This document shows positions 30,878 through 39,349 of a stretch of DNA of 64,000 bases, in pieces. Position numbers and translations under genes: made by a program. Source of the stretch: Mycolicibacterium crocinum (GTDB lineage: Bacteria > Actinomycetota > Actinomycetes > Mycobacteriales > Mycobacteriaceae); the NCBI RefSeq assembly GCF_022370635.2, contig NZ_CP092362.2, forward strand, positions 3,472,001 to 3,536,000, given 5' to 3'. How positions within the stretch are numbered: the stretch's first letter is position 1; each line of letters begins with the position of its first letter. Below the pieces are notes generated by a model that saw only the letters and a list, made by a program, of their open reading frames with translations, had not been told where the DNA came from and searched no databases.

Positions 30878-31564
30878 GCCGTTGGCCTGTTCCGCGGCTG
30901 CCACGTTGACGACGTCGGCGCCGGCACGCACCTGCTGGCTGGTGGCCACCCACGACACTGCGGCGGGCAGGTTGCCCCACGTGCTGTTGAATAGCCCGAC
31001 GATCACGGCTTTGTTGTTGTCGATCGGCATGTACACCGGGCCGCCGGAGTCACCCTTCTGGCTCACGACACCGTTCTGCATGGTGAACCAGCCGTTGTTG
31101 ACCCGCTCGATCGAGCCGCAGCTCTCTCCCGTGATCACACCGAAGTGGCACACCGGCTGGCCGTTGGCCATCGGCGGGGCGGCCTCGGCGACCAGCTGAC
31201 GGCCACCGGGCAGGATGTTGTTGACCGCGACGTCGGCGCCCAGGGCGATCATCTCGTAGTCGGAGATCACCTGATCGGTGCGCACGACGGCGCCGTCCGG
31301 GGTGTTGTCCTGGAAATTCGTCACCATGCCGATGAACCGGCCGTCACGGTCGGTCACCGGGCCGTCGGCCTGGCAGTGGCCTGCTGAATACGCGACTCGC
31401 GCCACCGGGTCGACGTAGCCGAGCGTGCAGACATTGCTGGCCTGACGGATTTCCATCCCGGGCGACACGACCACACCGGGCGCAGCCTGGGCGATCGGGG
31501 CGATGAACGCGGACACGGCCACGGCCGCGGCGGAGACGACACATCCCAGTGAAAAGCGAGTCAC
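30872..31564 (-). CDS. Exported trypsin-like serine protease (Rv1815 type)
   Basis: A 230-aa protein with a signal peptide (residues 1-28, ending IAPIAQA-AP). The chymotrypsin-fold triad is visible: H63 in YSAGHC, D102 in ISDYEMIAL and S173 in KGDSGGPVY. Cysteines at 46/64 and 139/149 are placed for two disulfides around the active site. It is expected to act in the cell envelope or outside. The M. tuberculosis counterpart is Rv1815. The 140-base region upstream holds its promoter and a 13-base palindrome. Substrate is unknown. Confidence 0.85.
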   Translation of the reverse strand: MTRFSLGCVVSAAAVAVSAFIAPIAQAAPGVVVSPGMEIRQASNVCTLGYVDPVARVAYSAGHCQADGPVTDRDGRFIGMVTNFQDNTPDGAVVRTDQVISDYEMIALGADVAVNNILPGGRQLVAEAAPPMANGQPVCHFGVITGESCGSIERVNNGWFTMQNGVVSQKGDSGGPVYMPIDNNKAVIVGLFNSTWGNLPAAVSWVATSQQVRAGADVVNVAAAEQANGN

Positions 31565-31633
31565 CCTACACCCCGATCGGTCGGCGGTACGTCAAGGACG
31601 CGCCGCGAAAGTATCTCGACTGTGTATCGGCGC

Positions 31634-31646
31634 CGATTTCAAATCG
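31634..31646. promoter_or_regulatory. Palindrome upstream of the serine protease gene
   Basis: CGATTTCAAATCG is a perfect inverted repeat about one central base, 70 bases upstream of the protease start in otherwise featureless intergenic DNA. It is a candidate operator; the regulator is unknown. Confidence 0.4.
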
Positions 31647-31704
31647 TTACCAACGAACTATGACGTACCCGGCGTGTCGCCGCAGGAATCCCCGTCAGTT
31701 GGGT

Positions 31705-33111
31705 TCAGGAATCGAAACCCAGTCCCAGTCGATCGAGAGCGCGCAGGATGAGATTGCGTTTGCCCTGGTTGTGGTCGGCCCGATCCAGCGACCACCGGGT
31801 CGCCTGAATACCGACGCTGGCCACCGGTTCGGGCGGGAACGGCAGCGGCTTGCGGTTGACCATCTCCAACTCGGTCCGCTCGGTGGCGTGACCGTCGAGC
31901 AGATCCAGGCAGACGTCGGCGGCGAACCGGGCCGCACCCACGCCCAGACCGGTGAATCCGTTGACGTAGGCGATCCGGCCGCGGCCGGCCAGCCCCCAGT
32001 GCGCGCAGAACCGCGTGTTGGTGTCGATCGCACCGGCCCAGCGGTGACTGAACCGAACGTCCTCCAGTTGCGGGAAGGTGATGAAGAAGTGCGCGGCCAG
32101 CTTGCGGTAGGTCTCCGGCCGGTCCTCGTACATCGGGTCGACGCGACGGCCGTAGTGGTAGACGGCGTCGTAGCCGCCCCAGACGATCCGGTTGTCCGCC
32201 GAGAGGCGGTAATAGTGGAACTGGTTGCCGCTGTCGCCGATGCCCTGCCGTGAGCGCCATCCGATGCGGTCCAGCTGTTCGGAGGTCAGCGGCTCGGTGG
32301 CCAGGACGTAGTCGTACACCGGAATGGTGTGCAATCGGTTGCGCTTGAGCAGGCTCGGAAAGACGTTGGTGGCCAACACAATCTGATCGGCCTCGATCGT
32401 GCCGGCGCGGGTCTCCACCCGAATCCCCCGCCGTTCCCGGTGCACCGACAGCGCCGCGGTGTGTTCGAAGATCTCCACGCCGGCCTCGGCGCAGGCGCGG
32501 GCCAGCTCGAACACCAGTCGGGCAGGATGGACGATCGCGCAGGTGTCGGTGGCCCACAGGCCGGCCCGGTAGGTTGGCGAGGCGACTTCCTCGCGGACGG
32601 CGGCCTCGTCGAGGAACCGGCCCTCGCCGTCGTCGGCCCCTTCGGCCAGCCACTCGACCTGATGCGGCTCGGTGGCCACCGTCAACATGCCGGTGCGCTC
32701 CCAGTCCACGTTCATGCCGTACGACTCGATATCGGCCTGCATGCCGTCGAGGTTGGCCAGACCGAGTTTCTCCAAACGATCGAATTCGGTTGGCCAGCGC
32801 GACTTTCCGTTCTCGGCGCCGTGGGTGATGCTGGCTTCGACGAAGCCCCCGTTGCGTCCCGAGGCCGCCCAGCCGACTTGCTCGGCTTCGATCAACACCA
32901 CCCGCGCGCCGGGATGACGCTCCTTGGCGTGCAGCGCCGACCACAAACCGGCGTACCCCCCGCCGACCACCAGCAGGTCACAGGTCAGGCCGCCGGACAG
33001 CGTCGGGTAGTCGGGCCGCGGAATGTCCAACCACATCGATCGATGCGCGGCTGACCCCAGCGCCCGGGCGATCAGGGCGGGGTCGACTCGGCGATCGAAT
33101 ACGGTCTGCAC
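31705..33111 (-). CDS. DadA-family FAD-dependent amine oxidase/dehydrogenase
   Basis: A 468-aa flavoprotein. It has the GGGYAGLWSALHAKERHPGARVVLIEAE dinucleotide motif (about 45-75), the GRNGGF motif of the D-amino acid oxidase/PuuB group, and the C-terminal segment RIAYVNGFTGLGVGAARFAADV that closes the FAD site. Relatives oxidise glycine derivatives, D-amino acids or gamma-glutamylputrescine; the substrate here is not known. The GTG at 33111 was chosen because family similarity starts there; the open frame continues upstream to 33339 with composition unlike the family and overlapping the antiporter gene. Confidence 0.85.
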   Translation of the reverse strand: MQTVFDRRVDPALIARALGSAAHRSMWLDIPRPDYPTLSGGLTCDLLVVGGGYAGLWSALHAKERHPGARVVLIEAEQVGWAASGRNGGFVEASITHGAENGKSRWPTEFDRLEKLGLANLDGMQADIESYGMNVDWERTGMLTVATEPHQVEWLAEGADDGEGRFLDEAAVREEVASPTYRAGLWATDTCAIVHPARLVFELARACAEAGVEIFEHTAALSVHRERRGIRVETRAGTIEADQIVLATNVFPSLLKRNRLHTIPVYDYVLATEPLTSEQLDRIGWRSRQGIGDSGNQFHYYRLSADNRIVWGGYDAVYHYGRRVDPMYEDRPETYRKLAAHFFITFPQLEDVRFSHRWAGAIDTNTRFCAHWGLAGRGRIAYVNGFTGLGVGAARFAADVCLDLLDGHATERTELEMVNRKPLPFPPEPVASVGIQATRWSLDRADHNQGKRNLILRALDRLGLGFDS

Positions 33112-33139
33112 CCCAGCATGGTGCCATGACGTGGCCGCC

Positions 33140-34264
33140 CTACCGGGCGAACCGCGCGAGTAGCGGGCCGACGATGGCGAGCACGAAAACATACGGCGTG
33201 GCCAGCGATCCGATCGCGGCGACGGTGGTGCCCGCCAACCCGATGATGACCAGCGAGAATTCGCCGCGGGCGACCAGTGCGGTGCCCGCGCGCAGCTGGC
33301 CCGGCCTGCCGACGCCGTCACGGCGGGCCGCGTACACACCGGTCGCCACCTTGGTGACCGCGGTGACCGCCGCCAGCAGCACGGCCGCGGGCAGCATCGG
33401 CACCAGATCGCTCGGGGCCACCGACAGCCCGATCGCCACGAAGAACACCGCCGCGAACAGGTCCCGCAGCGGGGTCAGCACCGCGCGGGCCCGGTCGGCG
33501 GTATCCCCCGTCAGGGTCAATCCGACCAGGAACGCACCTACCGCCGCCGAGGCGTGCAGATGTTCGGCGGCGGCCGCCACCAGCAGGGTCAGTCCGAGGA
33601 TGCGCAACAGCAATTGCTCGTCGTCCGGATGACTGATCAGCCGACCCAGGTGGTGGCCCCAGCGATACGACGCCGCGAATACCGCCGCCAGCGCGATCAT
33701 CGCGGCGCCCATCCACAGCAGCGCCTCCCACCACGTTCCGCCGGCCGCCAGCACCGCCAGCAGCGGCAGGTAGGCGGCCATCGCGAAGTCTTCGAGTACC
33801 AGGATCGACAGCACCGCAGGGGTTTCGCGGTTACCCAACCGGCGCAGATCGTTGAGCAGCCGGGCGATGACGCCCGACGAGGAGATGAAGGTGATGCCCG
33901 CCATCGCCAGGATGCCGACGACGTTCAGGCCGAGGAGCCAGCCGGCGATCGCCCCCGGGGTGGCGTTGAGGACGAGGTCGACGCCGGCCGACGGCAGGTG
34001 GCGCCGCATGCTGGCGGCGAACTCGCCGATGGAGAACTCCAGGCCCAGGGTCAACAGCAGCAGCACCACGCCGATCGTGGCGCCGGCGGACACGAACTCC
34101 CCCGCCGCCGGGATCGGCGCGATCCCGCCGTTGCCCAGCGCGAGCCCGGCCAGCAGGTACAGCGGGATCGGCGACAGCGCGTAACGGCGCGCCAGGGTTC
34201 CGAGGATCGTCAGGACCGTGAAGATGACGCCAAGTTCGAGGAGAAGCGCCGCCGACACAGCCAC
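33140..34264 (-). CDS. CPA2-family cation:proton antiporter (KhtU/KefB type)
   Basis: A 374-aa membrane protein with about 11-12 helices starting at residue 4. It has the CPA2 features LYLLAGLALGNGG, LLLLTLGLEFSIGEF and FISSSGVIARLLNDL. The C-terminal RCK nucleotide-binding domain of KefB is missing; instead a separate RCK_C protein is encoded 5 bases upstream. That arrangement fits the KhtTU type of K+/H+ antiporter. Starts at GTG. M. tuberculosis has a similar pair (Rv3236c-Rv3237c), so this is a relocated copy relative to that genome. Confidence 0.88.
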   Translation of the reverse strand: MAVSAALLLELGVIFTVLTILGTLARRYALSPIPLYLLAGLALGNGGIAPIPAAGEFVSAGATIGVVLLLLTLGLEFSIGEFAASMRRHLPSAGVDLVLNATPGAIAGWLLGLNVVGILAMAGITFISSSGVIARLLNDLRRLGNRETPAVLSILVLEDFAMAAYLPLLAVLAAGGTWWEALLWMGAAMIALAAVFAASYRWGHHLGRLISHPDDEQLLLRILGLTLLVAAAAEHLHASAAVGAFLVGLTLTGDTADRARAVLTPLRDLFAAVFFVAIGLSVAPSDLVPMLPAAVLLAAVTAVTKVATGVYAARRDGVGRPGQLRAGTALVARGEFSLVIIGLAGTTVAAIGSLATPYVFVLAIVGPLLARFAR

Positions 34265-34269
34265 CTAGA

Positions 34270-34752
34270 TCAGCCTTGGTCGACGATTCGACGGACGCCC
34301 GAAATACCCTGCTCGGTGCCGATCACCACCAGAACGTCGCGGGCGTGCAGCACCTGGTCGGGTTTGGGTGAGGCCAGAACCTCTTCGTCGCGGACGATCG
34401 CCACGATCGACGCACCGGTGCGGGTGCGTGCCTTGGTGTCACCCAGCGGTCGGTCGACGAACGGCGACCCCGCCACGATCTCGACCTGGCCGGCGTCCAG
34501 TCCCGGCACTTCCTTGGTCAGGTCGGCAAAGCTCTCCACCATGCGCGGCGCCCCGAGGATCTGGGCCAGTGCGTCGGCTTCCTCGTCGGTGAGGCGGAAC
34601 ACCGGGCGGGCTTGGTCGGGGTCGGCGGCGCCGTAGACGACGACTTCAAAATCGCCACTGCGACGTGCGATCACGCCGATGCGGTTGCCCTCGGCGTTGT
34701 CGAACTCGTAGCGCAGCCCGACTCCGGGCAGCAGGACTTCCTTGACCTCCAT
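34270..34752 (-). CDS. TrkA-C/RCK_C regulatory subunit of the antiporter (KhtT type)
   Basis: A 160-aa soluble protein. It begins MEVKEVLLPGVGLRYEF, has an N-terminal KhtT-like domain (about 1-70), and ends with an RCK_C (TrkA_C) domain (about 75-158, GSPFVDRPLGDTKARTRTGASIVAIVRDEEVLASPKPDQVLHARDVLVVIG), a known ligand-binding fold in K+ transport regulators. Of three in-frame ATGs, the one at 34752 was chosen because GAGG lies 9 bases before it. It is expected to gate the antiporter encoded immediately downstream. Confidence 0.87.
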   Translation of the reverse strand: MEVKEVLLPGVGLRYEFDNAEGNRIGVIARRSGDFEVVVYGAADPDQARPVFRLTDEEADALAQILGAPRMVESFADLTKEVPGLDAGQVEIVAGSPFVDRPLGDTKARTRTGASIVAIVRDEEVLASPKPDQVLHARDVLVVIGTEQGISGVRRIVDQG

Positions 34753-34785
34753 GGGCTCCATCCTCGATGACGGCACCGATGTTGA

Positions 34786-35709
34786 CTAACTCGTGGCCAC
34801 CGTAGCCGCCGGCCGCGCCGAAGTGGTGGGTTGCCAGCCGGGCGGGCCGAAGATGTAGCCCAGCCGGTCGCGCCAGCGGCGAGCCGAGCGCACGTCGCGG
34901 GCGATCGCCGCGTACTCGTGGGTCTGCAGCTTCCAGATGTTGAACGTCGTGACCGGTTTGGTCAGGCCGTAGTGCGGGCGGAACAGCTCGGGCTGGAAGG
35001 TGCCGAACAGCCGATCCCAGATGATCAGAATCCCGCCGTAGTTCTTGTCGAGATACTCCGGATCCATCCCGTGATGCACCCGGTGGTGCGAAGGCGTGTT
35101 GAACACGAACTCGAAGGCGCGCGGCAGCCTGTCGATGCGCTCGGTGTGGATCCAGAACTGGTAGATCAAGCTGATCGAGAAGCTGGTGAACACTATCCAC
35201 GGCGGAATGCCCAACAGCGGCAAGGGAATCCACATGATGATCTCACCGCTGTTGTTCCACTTCTGGCGCAGCGCGGTCGCGAAGTTGAAGTACCGGCTGG
35301 AGTGATGCGCCTGATGCGTGGCCCAGATCAGCCGGACCCGGTGGGCGATGCGGTGATAGGCGTAGAACAACACGTCGACCCCGACGATCGCGATCACCCA
35401 CGTGTACCACTTCATCGGCGACAGGTGCCACGGCGCGACGTAGGCGTAGAGCGCGGCGTAGCCGAGCAGGGCACCGAACTTCCAGGCCCCCATCGTCGCC
35501 ACGGACATCAGGCCCATCGAGATCGAGGCCCACGCGTCGCGGGTGTGGTAGGCGCCGGAGGCGGGTTGCTCGGTTTCAGCCAGCCGCTCGAGCTTGCGGG
35601 CGGCGGTCCACTCGATCGTCAGCAGCAGCAGAAAGAACGGGATCGCGAACAGCACCGGCTCGCGCATCTGCGGCGGGAGAACGGACAACAGTTCCCCGAT
35701 TCGGTCCAC
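34786..35709 (-). CDS. Sterol desaturase/fatty acid hydroxylase-family membrane di-iron enzyme (Rv1814 type)
   Basis: A 307-aa membrane protein with the histidine boxes of the family: HRIAHR, HQAHHSS and HRVHHG, which bind two irons, among about four to five helices. Family members insert a double bond or hydroxyl into sterols, carotenoids or fatty acids. M. tuberculosis Rv1814 (named erg3) is the positional homologue; the true substrate in mycobacteria is uncertain. The GTG start has a strong AGGAGGTG. An inverted repeat lies 22-51 bases upstream. Confidence 0.88.
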   Translation of the reverse strand: MDRIGELLSVLPPQMREPVLFAIPFFLLLLTIEWTAARKLERLAETEQPASGAYHTRDAWASISMGLMSVATMGAWKFGALLGYAALYAYVAPWHLSPMKWYTWVIAIVGVDVLFYAYHRIAHRVRLIWATHQAHHSSRYFNFATALRQKWNNSGEIIMWIPLPLLGIPPWIVFTSFSISLIYQFWIHTERIDRLPRAFEFVFNTPSHHRVHHGMDPEYLDKNYGGILIIWDRLFGTFQPELFRPHYGLTKPVTTFNIWKLQTHEYAAIARDVRSARRWRDRLGYIFGPPGWQPTTSARPAATVATS

Positions 35710-35730
35710 TCTGACACCTCCTGACCGGGA

Positions 35731-35760
35731 GTCTAACCCGATCTCGACGCCTTGTTAGAC
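35731..35760. promoter_or_regulatory. Inverted repeat upstream of the sterol desaturase gene
   Basis: GTCTAAC (35731-35737) and GTTAGAC (35754-35760) are perfect 7-base arms 16 bases apart, in the 67-base gap between the esterase stop and the desaturase start. The absence of a U-tract makes an operator more likely than a terminator. Confidence 0.4.
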
Positions 35761-35776
35761 ACGGCGTCAAGAAGCG

Positions 35777-37321
35777 TCAGCGGAAGCTGAGCACCTCGTC
35801 GCCCCAGGCCTGCCGGATCGGACCGTCCACGTCGTCGACGACCCGGTCCTCGCGGTCGATCAGCAGGGTGGCGCGGTCGTCGGTGCGGTACGGCGCCCAG
35901 CGCGGCTGCCCCATCGGCAGGTTCGGATCGCCGGTGGCCGCGAAGCTGGTCCACCGCGCCCGCATACGTTCGCTCAGCTCCTCGCCGGTCTTGAGCCCAC
36001 CGAGCTTGAAGGTCACGTCACGAGGACCCGAGATCAGGTTGCCCCACACGTAGATCAACTCCGTGGCATGCGCTGCGCCCAGCCGGATGGCCTTGAAAAG
36101 TGGTGTGGCCCAATCGAACCGGTAGAGGTACACCGGCGCCACCGCGGTATGCCCCTCGGCGAACCACACCGTCGGCATCCGGAAGCCCACGTCGCTGGCC
36201 ACCCCGAGGCTGCGGGTGCGGGCCATCTTGGCGGGGTAGGCCGCACTGATCTGCTCGGCGGTCGGCAATTGCAGGCCCGGCTGGTCGTTGGCCATCTCAC
36301 CGAACATCGTTCGGACGCCCTTCGGCGCGATCGGCATCAACGGTGAGCGCATCAGCCGGAACAGCGCCGCCTCGTTCTTGTTGGTGCCGATCAGCAGCGG
36401 CACCGGATGCGTCTTGCCGGCCCGCGCCAGCGTCACCGGGTAGTCCGGGACGAGGTCCCCGTCGACGGTCGGGGCGAACGCCAGTAGTCCGGGCCTGGTC
36501 GACGGGACGTGGTCGAACACCTCCTGCGAGGTGTCGACCAGCGTCTGGACGGGAGCCCGCTGGGCCTCGTCCGCCGTCATACCGAGCCGCTCGAGGAACA
36601 GCTCGGCCATCGCCTTCGCGCGTTCCCTGCCGTAGATGGAGGTGGCCGGCGCGCTCTGGGCGATGGCCCGGGAGAACAGACCCGCGGCCTCGGGCACGGC
36701 CAGCAGTGTCGTGGTGATGGCGGCCCCGGCGGATTCGCCGAACAACGTCACCCGGTCCGGATCACCGCCGAAGGCGGCGATGTTGTCGGCAACCCAGCGC
36801 AGGGCGGCCAGCACGTCGCGCAGGGCGACATTGCTGTCGAATCCGGCCGCCGACATATCGAGGAAGCCCAGCGCACCGAGCCGGTAGTTGATCGTGACGA
36901 CGATGACGTCGGAACCATGGGCCAGCACCGTGCCGTCGTACATCGGCTGGCTGCCCGACCCGAAGATGTAGGCGCCACCGTGCACCCACACCATGACGGG
37001 CTTGGCGTCGCCGGGCTGTGTGCCCGACGGAGCCCACACGTTGAGGAACAAGCAGTCCTCGTCGGCACGGGTCCCGAGGCCCATCGGAATCGGGCTGCGC
37101 GGCTGGGGACTCACCGGACCGAACGTCGTCGCGTCGGCCACGTCGGTCCAGGGCTGCGGGGGCACCGGTGCGCGCCAGCGCAGATCACCGACCGGCGGGG
37201 CGGCGTAGCGAAGGCCCTTCCACGTCTTGACCCGGCCATCGTCGGCGCCGCGGACCGGCCCGTAACTGGTTTCGACGACCGGACTGTCCACGACCGGCCG
37301 AATGCTCGCATCCGCTGTCAT
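35777..37321 (-). CDS. Type-B carboxylesterase/lipase
   Basis: A 514-aa alpha/beta hydrolase of the carboxylesterase/para-nitrobenzyl esterase family. The nucleophile elbow is TLFGESAGAAITT, the oxyanion segment is VMVWVHGGAYIFGSGS and the N-terminal signature is EDCLFLNVWAPSG. The acid (in GTNKNEAALF) and histidine (in GAAHATELIYVW) complete a Ser-Glu-His triad. There is no signal peptide, so it is probably cytoplasmic. AGGAGGTAAACG precedes the ATG. It resembles mycobacterial LipT-type esterases; the substrate is unknown. Confidence 0.9.
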   Translation of the reverse strand: MTADASIRPVVDSPVVETSYGPVRGADDGRVKTWKGLRYAAPPVGDLRWRAPVPPQPWTDVADATTFGPVSPQPRSPIPMGLGTRADEDCLFLNVWAPSGTQPGDAKPVMVWVHGGAYIFGSGSQPMYDGTVLAHGSDVIVVTINYRLGALGFLDMSAAGFDSNVALRDVLAALRWVADNIAAFGGDPDRVTLFGESAGAAITTTLLAVPEAAGLFSRAIAQSAPATSIYGRERAKAMAELFLERLGMTADEAQRAPVQTLVDTSQEVFDHVPSTRPGLLAFAPTVDGDLVPDYPVTLARAGKTHPVPLLIGTNKNEAALFRLMRSPLMPIAPKGVRTMFGEMANDQPGLQLPTAEQISAAYPAKMARTRSLGVASDVGFRMPTVWFAEGHTAVAPVYLYRFDWATPLFKAIRLGAAHATELIYVWGNLISGPRDVTFKLGGLKTGEELSERMRARWTSFAATGDPNLPMGQPRWAPYRTDDRATLLIDREDRVVDDVDGPIRQAWGDEVLSFR

Positions 37322-37372
37322 CGTTTACCTCCTGCAGCTCGCGCGGTGTCGATGAACGACGCCACCCATCCA

Positions 37373-37390
37373 CGCTACCCACGGGTAACG
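37373..37390. promoter_or_regulatory. Palindrome in the esterase/SMR divergent promoter region
   Basis: CGCTACCC-AC-GGGTAACG has arms that pair at 7 of 8 positions. It is 52 bases from the esterase start and 91 bases from the SMR start, so one regulator could act on both. No regulator gene adjoins it. Confidence 0.4.
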
Positions 37391-37467
37391 TGACCGGCCG
37401 CAGCACGGCTCGTCTATCCGGTCACCGCTGCGGCGCGGTATGCGGCGACCACACTCGCCGGCCCAGC

Positions 37468-37473
37468 TATCCT
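37468..37473 (+). promoter_or_regulatory. -10 box for a leaderless SMR transcript
   Basis: TATCCT fits the mycobacterial -10 and ends 7 bases before the GTG at 37481, where no ribosome site is visible, so the mRNA is probably leaderless. Confidence 0.4.
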
Positions 37474-37480
37474 GACCGGC

Positions 37481-37825
37481 GTGCGGAAATGGCTGCTGCT
37501 GTTCGCCGCTATCGCCGTGGAGGTCACCGGCACCCTGTCGTTGCGCGCGTCGCAGGATCATTCGGCCTGGCTGGTCCTCGTGGTCACCGGCTACCTCGCC
37601 TCGTTCTACTTCCTGGCGCTGGTCCTGCGCGCCGGTATGCCCGTCGGGGTGGCCTACGGCGTCTGGGGTGCGATCGGCACTGCGGCAACGGCCGTGCTGG
37701 CCGCGTTGATCTTCGGCGACCCGTTCACCGCTCCGATCATCGTCGGGATCGTCTTGATCATCGCCGGTGTGCTGATGGTGGAACTCGGGTCGCGGCACGT
37801 CGCCGACGAGGAGGGCGCGCCGTGA
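37481..37825 (+). CDS. SMR-family exporter subunit 1
   Basis: A 114-aa four-helix protein of the small multidrug resistance family. The essential membrane glutamate is E14 (AAIAVEVTGTLSLRAS), and the family motif GMPVGVAYGVWGAIG is present. SMR proteins exchange protons for cationic compounds or guanidinium, as dimers. A second SMR gene overlaps its stop codon by one base, so this is a paired SMR and probably a heterodimer. The C-terminus has a charged tail (RHVADEEGAP), typical of one partner in paired SMRs. GTG start without a ribosome site. Confidence 0.92.
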   Translation: MRKWLLLFAAIAVEVTGTLSLRASQDHSAWLVLVVTGYLASFYFLALVLRAGMPVGVAYGVWGAIGTAATAVLAALIFGDPFTAPIIVGIVLIIAGVLMVELGSRHVADEEGAP

Positions 37826-38148
37826 TGTGGCTGACGCTGGCCGGCGCCATCCTCATCGAGGTGTGCGCGACCCTTTGCCTGCGCGCCTCGGACGGTTTCC
37901 GCAAGAAGGTCTGGATCGCGCCGATGCTGATCGGCTATCTGGCGTCGTTCACGCTGCTGTCGGTCACGCTGTCGCTGGGAATGCCGGTCGGTGTCGCCTA
38001 CGGCGTGTGGTCGGCGGCCGGTGTCGCCCTGATCGCGGTGATCGCGCGGGTGCTGTTCGCCGAGCCGCTGACGCCGCTGATGATGGGGGGCATCGGGCTG
38101 ATCATCGCCGGGGTGCTCACGATCGAGCTGACCGGCGCCGCGGACTGA
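37825..38148 (+). CDS. SMR-family exporter subunit 2
   Basis: A 107-aa four-helix SMR protein with the membrane glutamate at residue 12 (GAILIEVCATLCLRAS) and GMPVGVAYGVWSAAG. The ATG shares one base with the TGA of the upstream SMR gene; GAGGAGGG lies 9 bases before it. A GTG three bases earlier is possible. Both subunits share the fold but may be inserted in opposite directions. Its 3' end overlaps the convergent MFS gene by 32 bases. Confidence 0.92.
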   Translation: MWLTLAGAILIEVCATLCLRASDGFRKKVWIAPMLIGYLASFTLLSVTLSLGMPVGVAYGVWSAAGVALIAVIARVLFAEPLTPLMMGGIGLIIAGVLTIELTGAAD

Positions 38149-39310
38149 GAGCTCGAGCGAGCAGCACGGTCACCAGTCCGGCCGCCGGGACCGTCACCAA
38201 GCCGACGCGCAGTGACACGGCATCGGCGATCGCACCGACGAGGATCGGTGAGCCGAGGAACCCCACCCGCATCAGCCAGGTGAGTGCCGTCAGCCCGGTG
38301 CCCGCCCGCAGTCCTGGCAGCTCGTCGGCGGCATGCATCGCGCCCGGCACCAGGGTGGCCGAGCCGAATCCGGCAGCGGCGAATCCGGCGATGGTGCCGG
38401 GGATGCTGGGGAACGCCAGTGCCGTCGCCATGCCCACCGCGATGATCAGTCCGCCGGCGCGGGCCACCGCACACGGTCCCCATCGGTCGGTCAGCCGGTC
38501 GCCGACGAGGCGGCCGATGAACTGAAAGCCGACCAGCGCGACGTAACCGAAGGCGGCCAGCGCAGCGGGCGCCGACAGCGAATCGCGCAGATACAGCGTG
38601 GCCCACGAGCTGCCCGCGTCCTCCACGGCGGCCCCGGCGATCGCGATCGCCACCAGTGCGGCCAGCACGAGGTGGACGCTGCGGCCCGACTCGCCGGCGA
38701 CGCGCTCGTCGGTACGGGATTCGGTGTCGTCGTGGTCGGGTCCCGGGAGCAGGAAGCGGTAGGCGATCAGGCAGAGCACGCTGAACACCAGGCCGGACGC
38801 CGACAGCTGCACGGCGCGCGGAATGCCGAGATAGATTGCGCCAGCGCCCATCAGGCCGCCGAGCACCGCACCGGACGACCACACCGCGTGCAGTGAGTTG
38901 ATGATGAACCGGCCGTAGGCGCGCTGCACCCGCAGCCCGTGCACATTCTGGGCGACGTCGGTCACGGAGTCGGCCGCCCCGGCGCAGAACAGTGCCGCCG
39001 CCAGGACCGGTCCGGTCGGCGCCAGGCCGGCGACGATCGTGAACACGGCGATCAGCACGCTGCCCGCGACCACGACCACCGACGAGCGGTACCGGCGGAT
39101 CAACGCCGCCGCCGCCGGCCCCGTCAGCAGCGCGCCGCCCGAAAACGCGGCCACCGCCAGCCCGAACGCGGTGTTCGACAGTCCGAGGTCGGTTTTGATC
39201 TCGGGGAACCTCGGCAGCAGGTTGGCGAACAACGCCCCGTTCGTGAGGAACAGCGCGGCGCTGGCGACGCGGGCCCGCCGATGGCGCTCATCGAATCCCG
39301 GGCGGCCCAT
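38117..39310 (-). CDS. MFS transporter
   Basis: A 397-aa major facilitator protein with about 12 helices, of the group typified by inner membrane protein YbjJ (begins RRARVASAALFLTNGALFANLLPRFPEIKTDLGLSNTAFGLAVAAFSGG; later NVHGLRVQRAYGRFIINSLHAVWSSGAVLGG). The substrate is unknown. The ATG at 39310 was chosen because the family starts there; the open frame continues to 39775 antisense to malQ. No ribosome site is seen, so a leaderless mRNA is possible. It overlaps the end of the convergent SMR gene. Confidence 0.88.
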   Translation of the reverse strand: MGRPGFDERHRRARVASAALFLTNGALFANLLPRFPEIKTDLGLSNTAFGLAVAAFSGGALLTGPAAAALIRRYRSSVVVVAGSVLIAVFTIVAGLAPTGPVLAAALFCAGAADSVTDVAQNVHGLRVQRAYGRFIINSLHAVWSSGAVLGGLMGAGAIYLGIPRAVQLSASGLVFSVLCLIAYRFLLPGPDHDDTESRTDERVAGESGRSVHLVLAALVAIAIAGAAVEDAGSSWATLYLRDSLSAPAALAAFGYVALVGFQFIGRLVGDRLTDRWGPCAVARAGGLIIAVGMATALAFPSIPGTIAGFAAAGFGSATLVPGAMHAADELPGLRAGTGLTALTWLMRVGFLGSPILVGAIADAVSLRVGLVTVPAAGLVTVLLARALSPRRRSARS

Positions 39311-39349
39311 GTGAGGCGAGGTTACGGGCAACCGAGCAAGATGGCAGCC

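Noticed and set aside
33112..33339. 76-residue N-terminal extension of the DadA-type flavoprotein
   Set aside because: The added residues overlap the antiporter gene and look like random high-GC translation; family similarity begins at the GTG at 33111.
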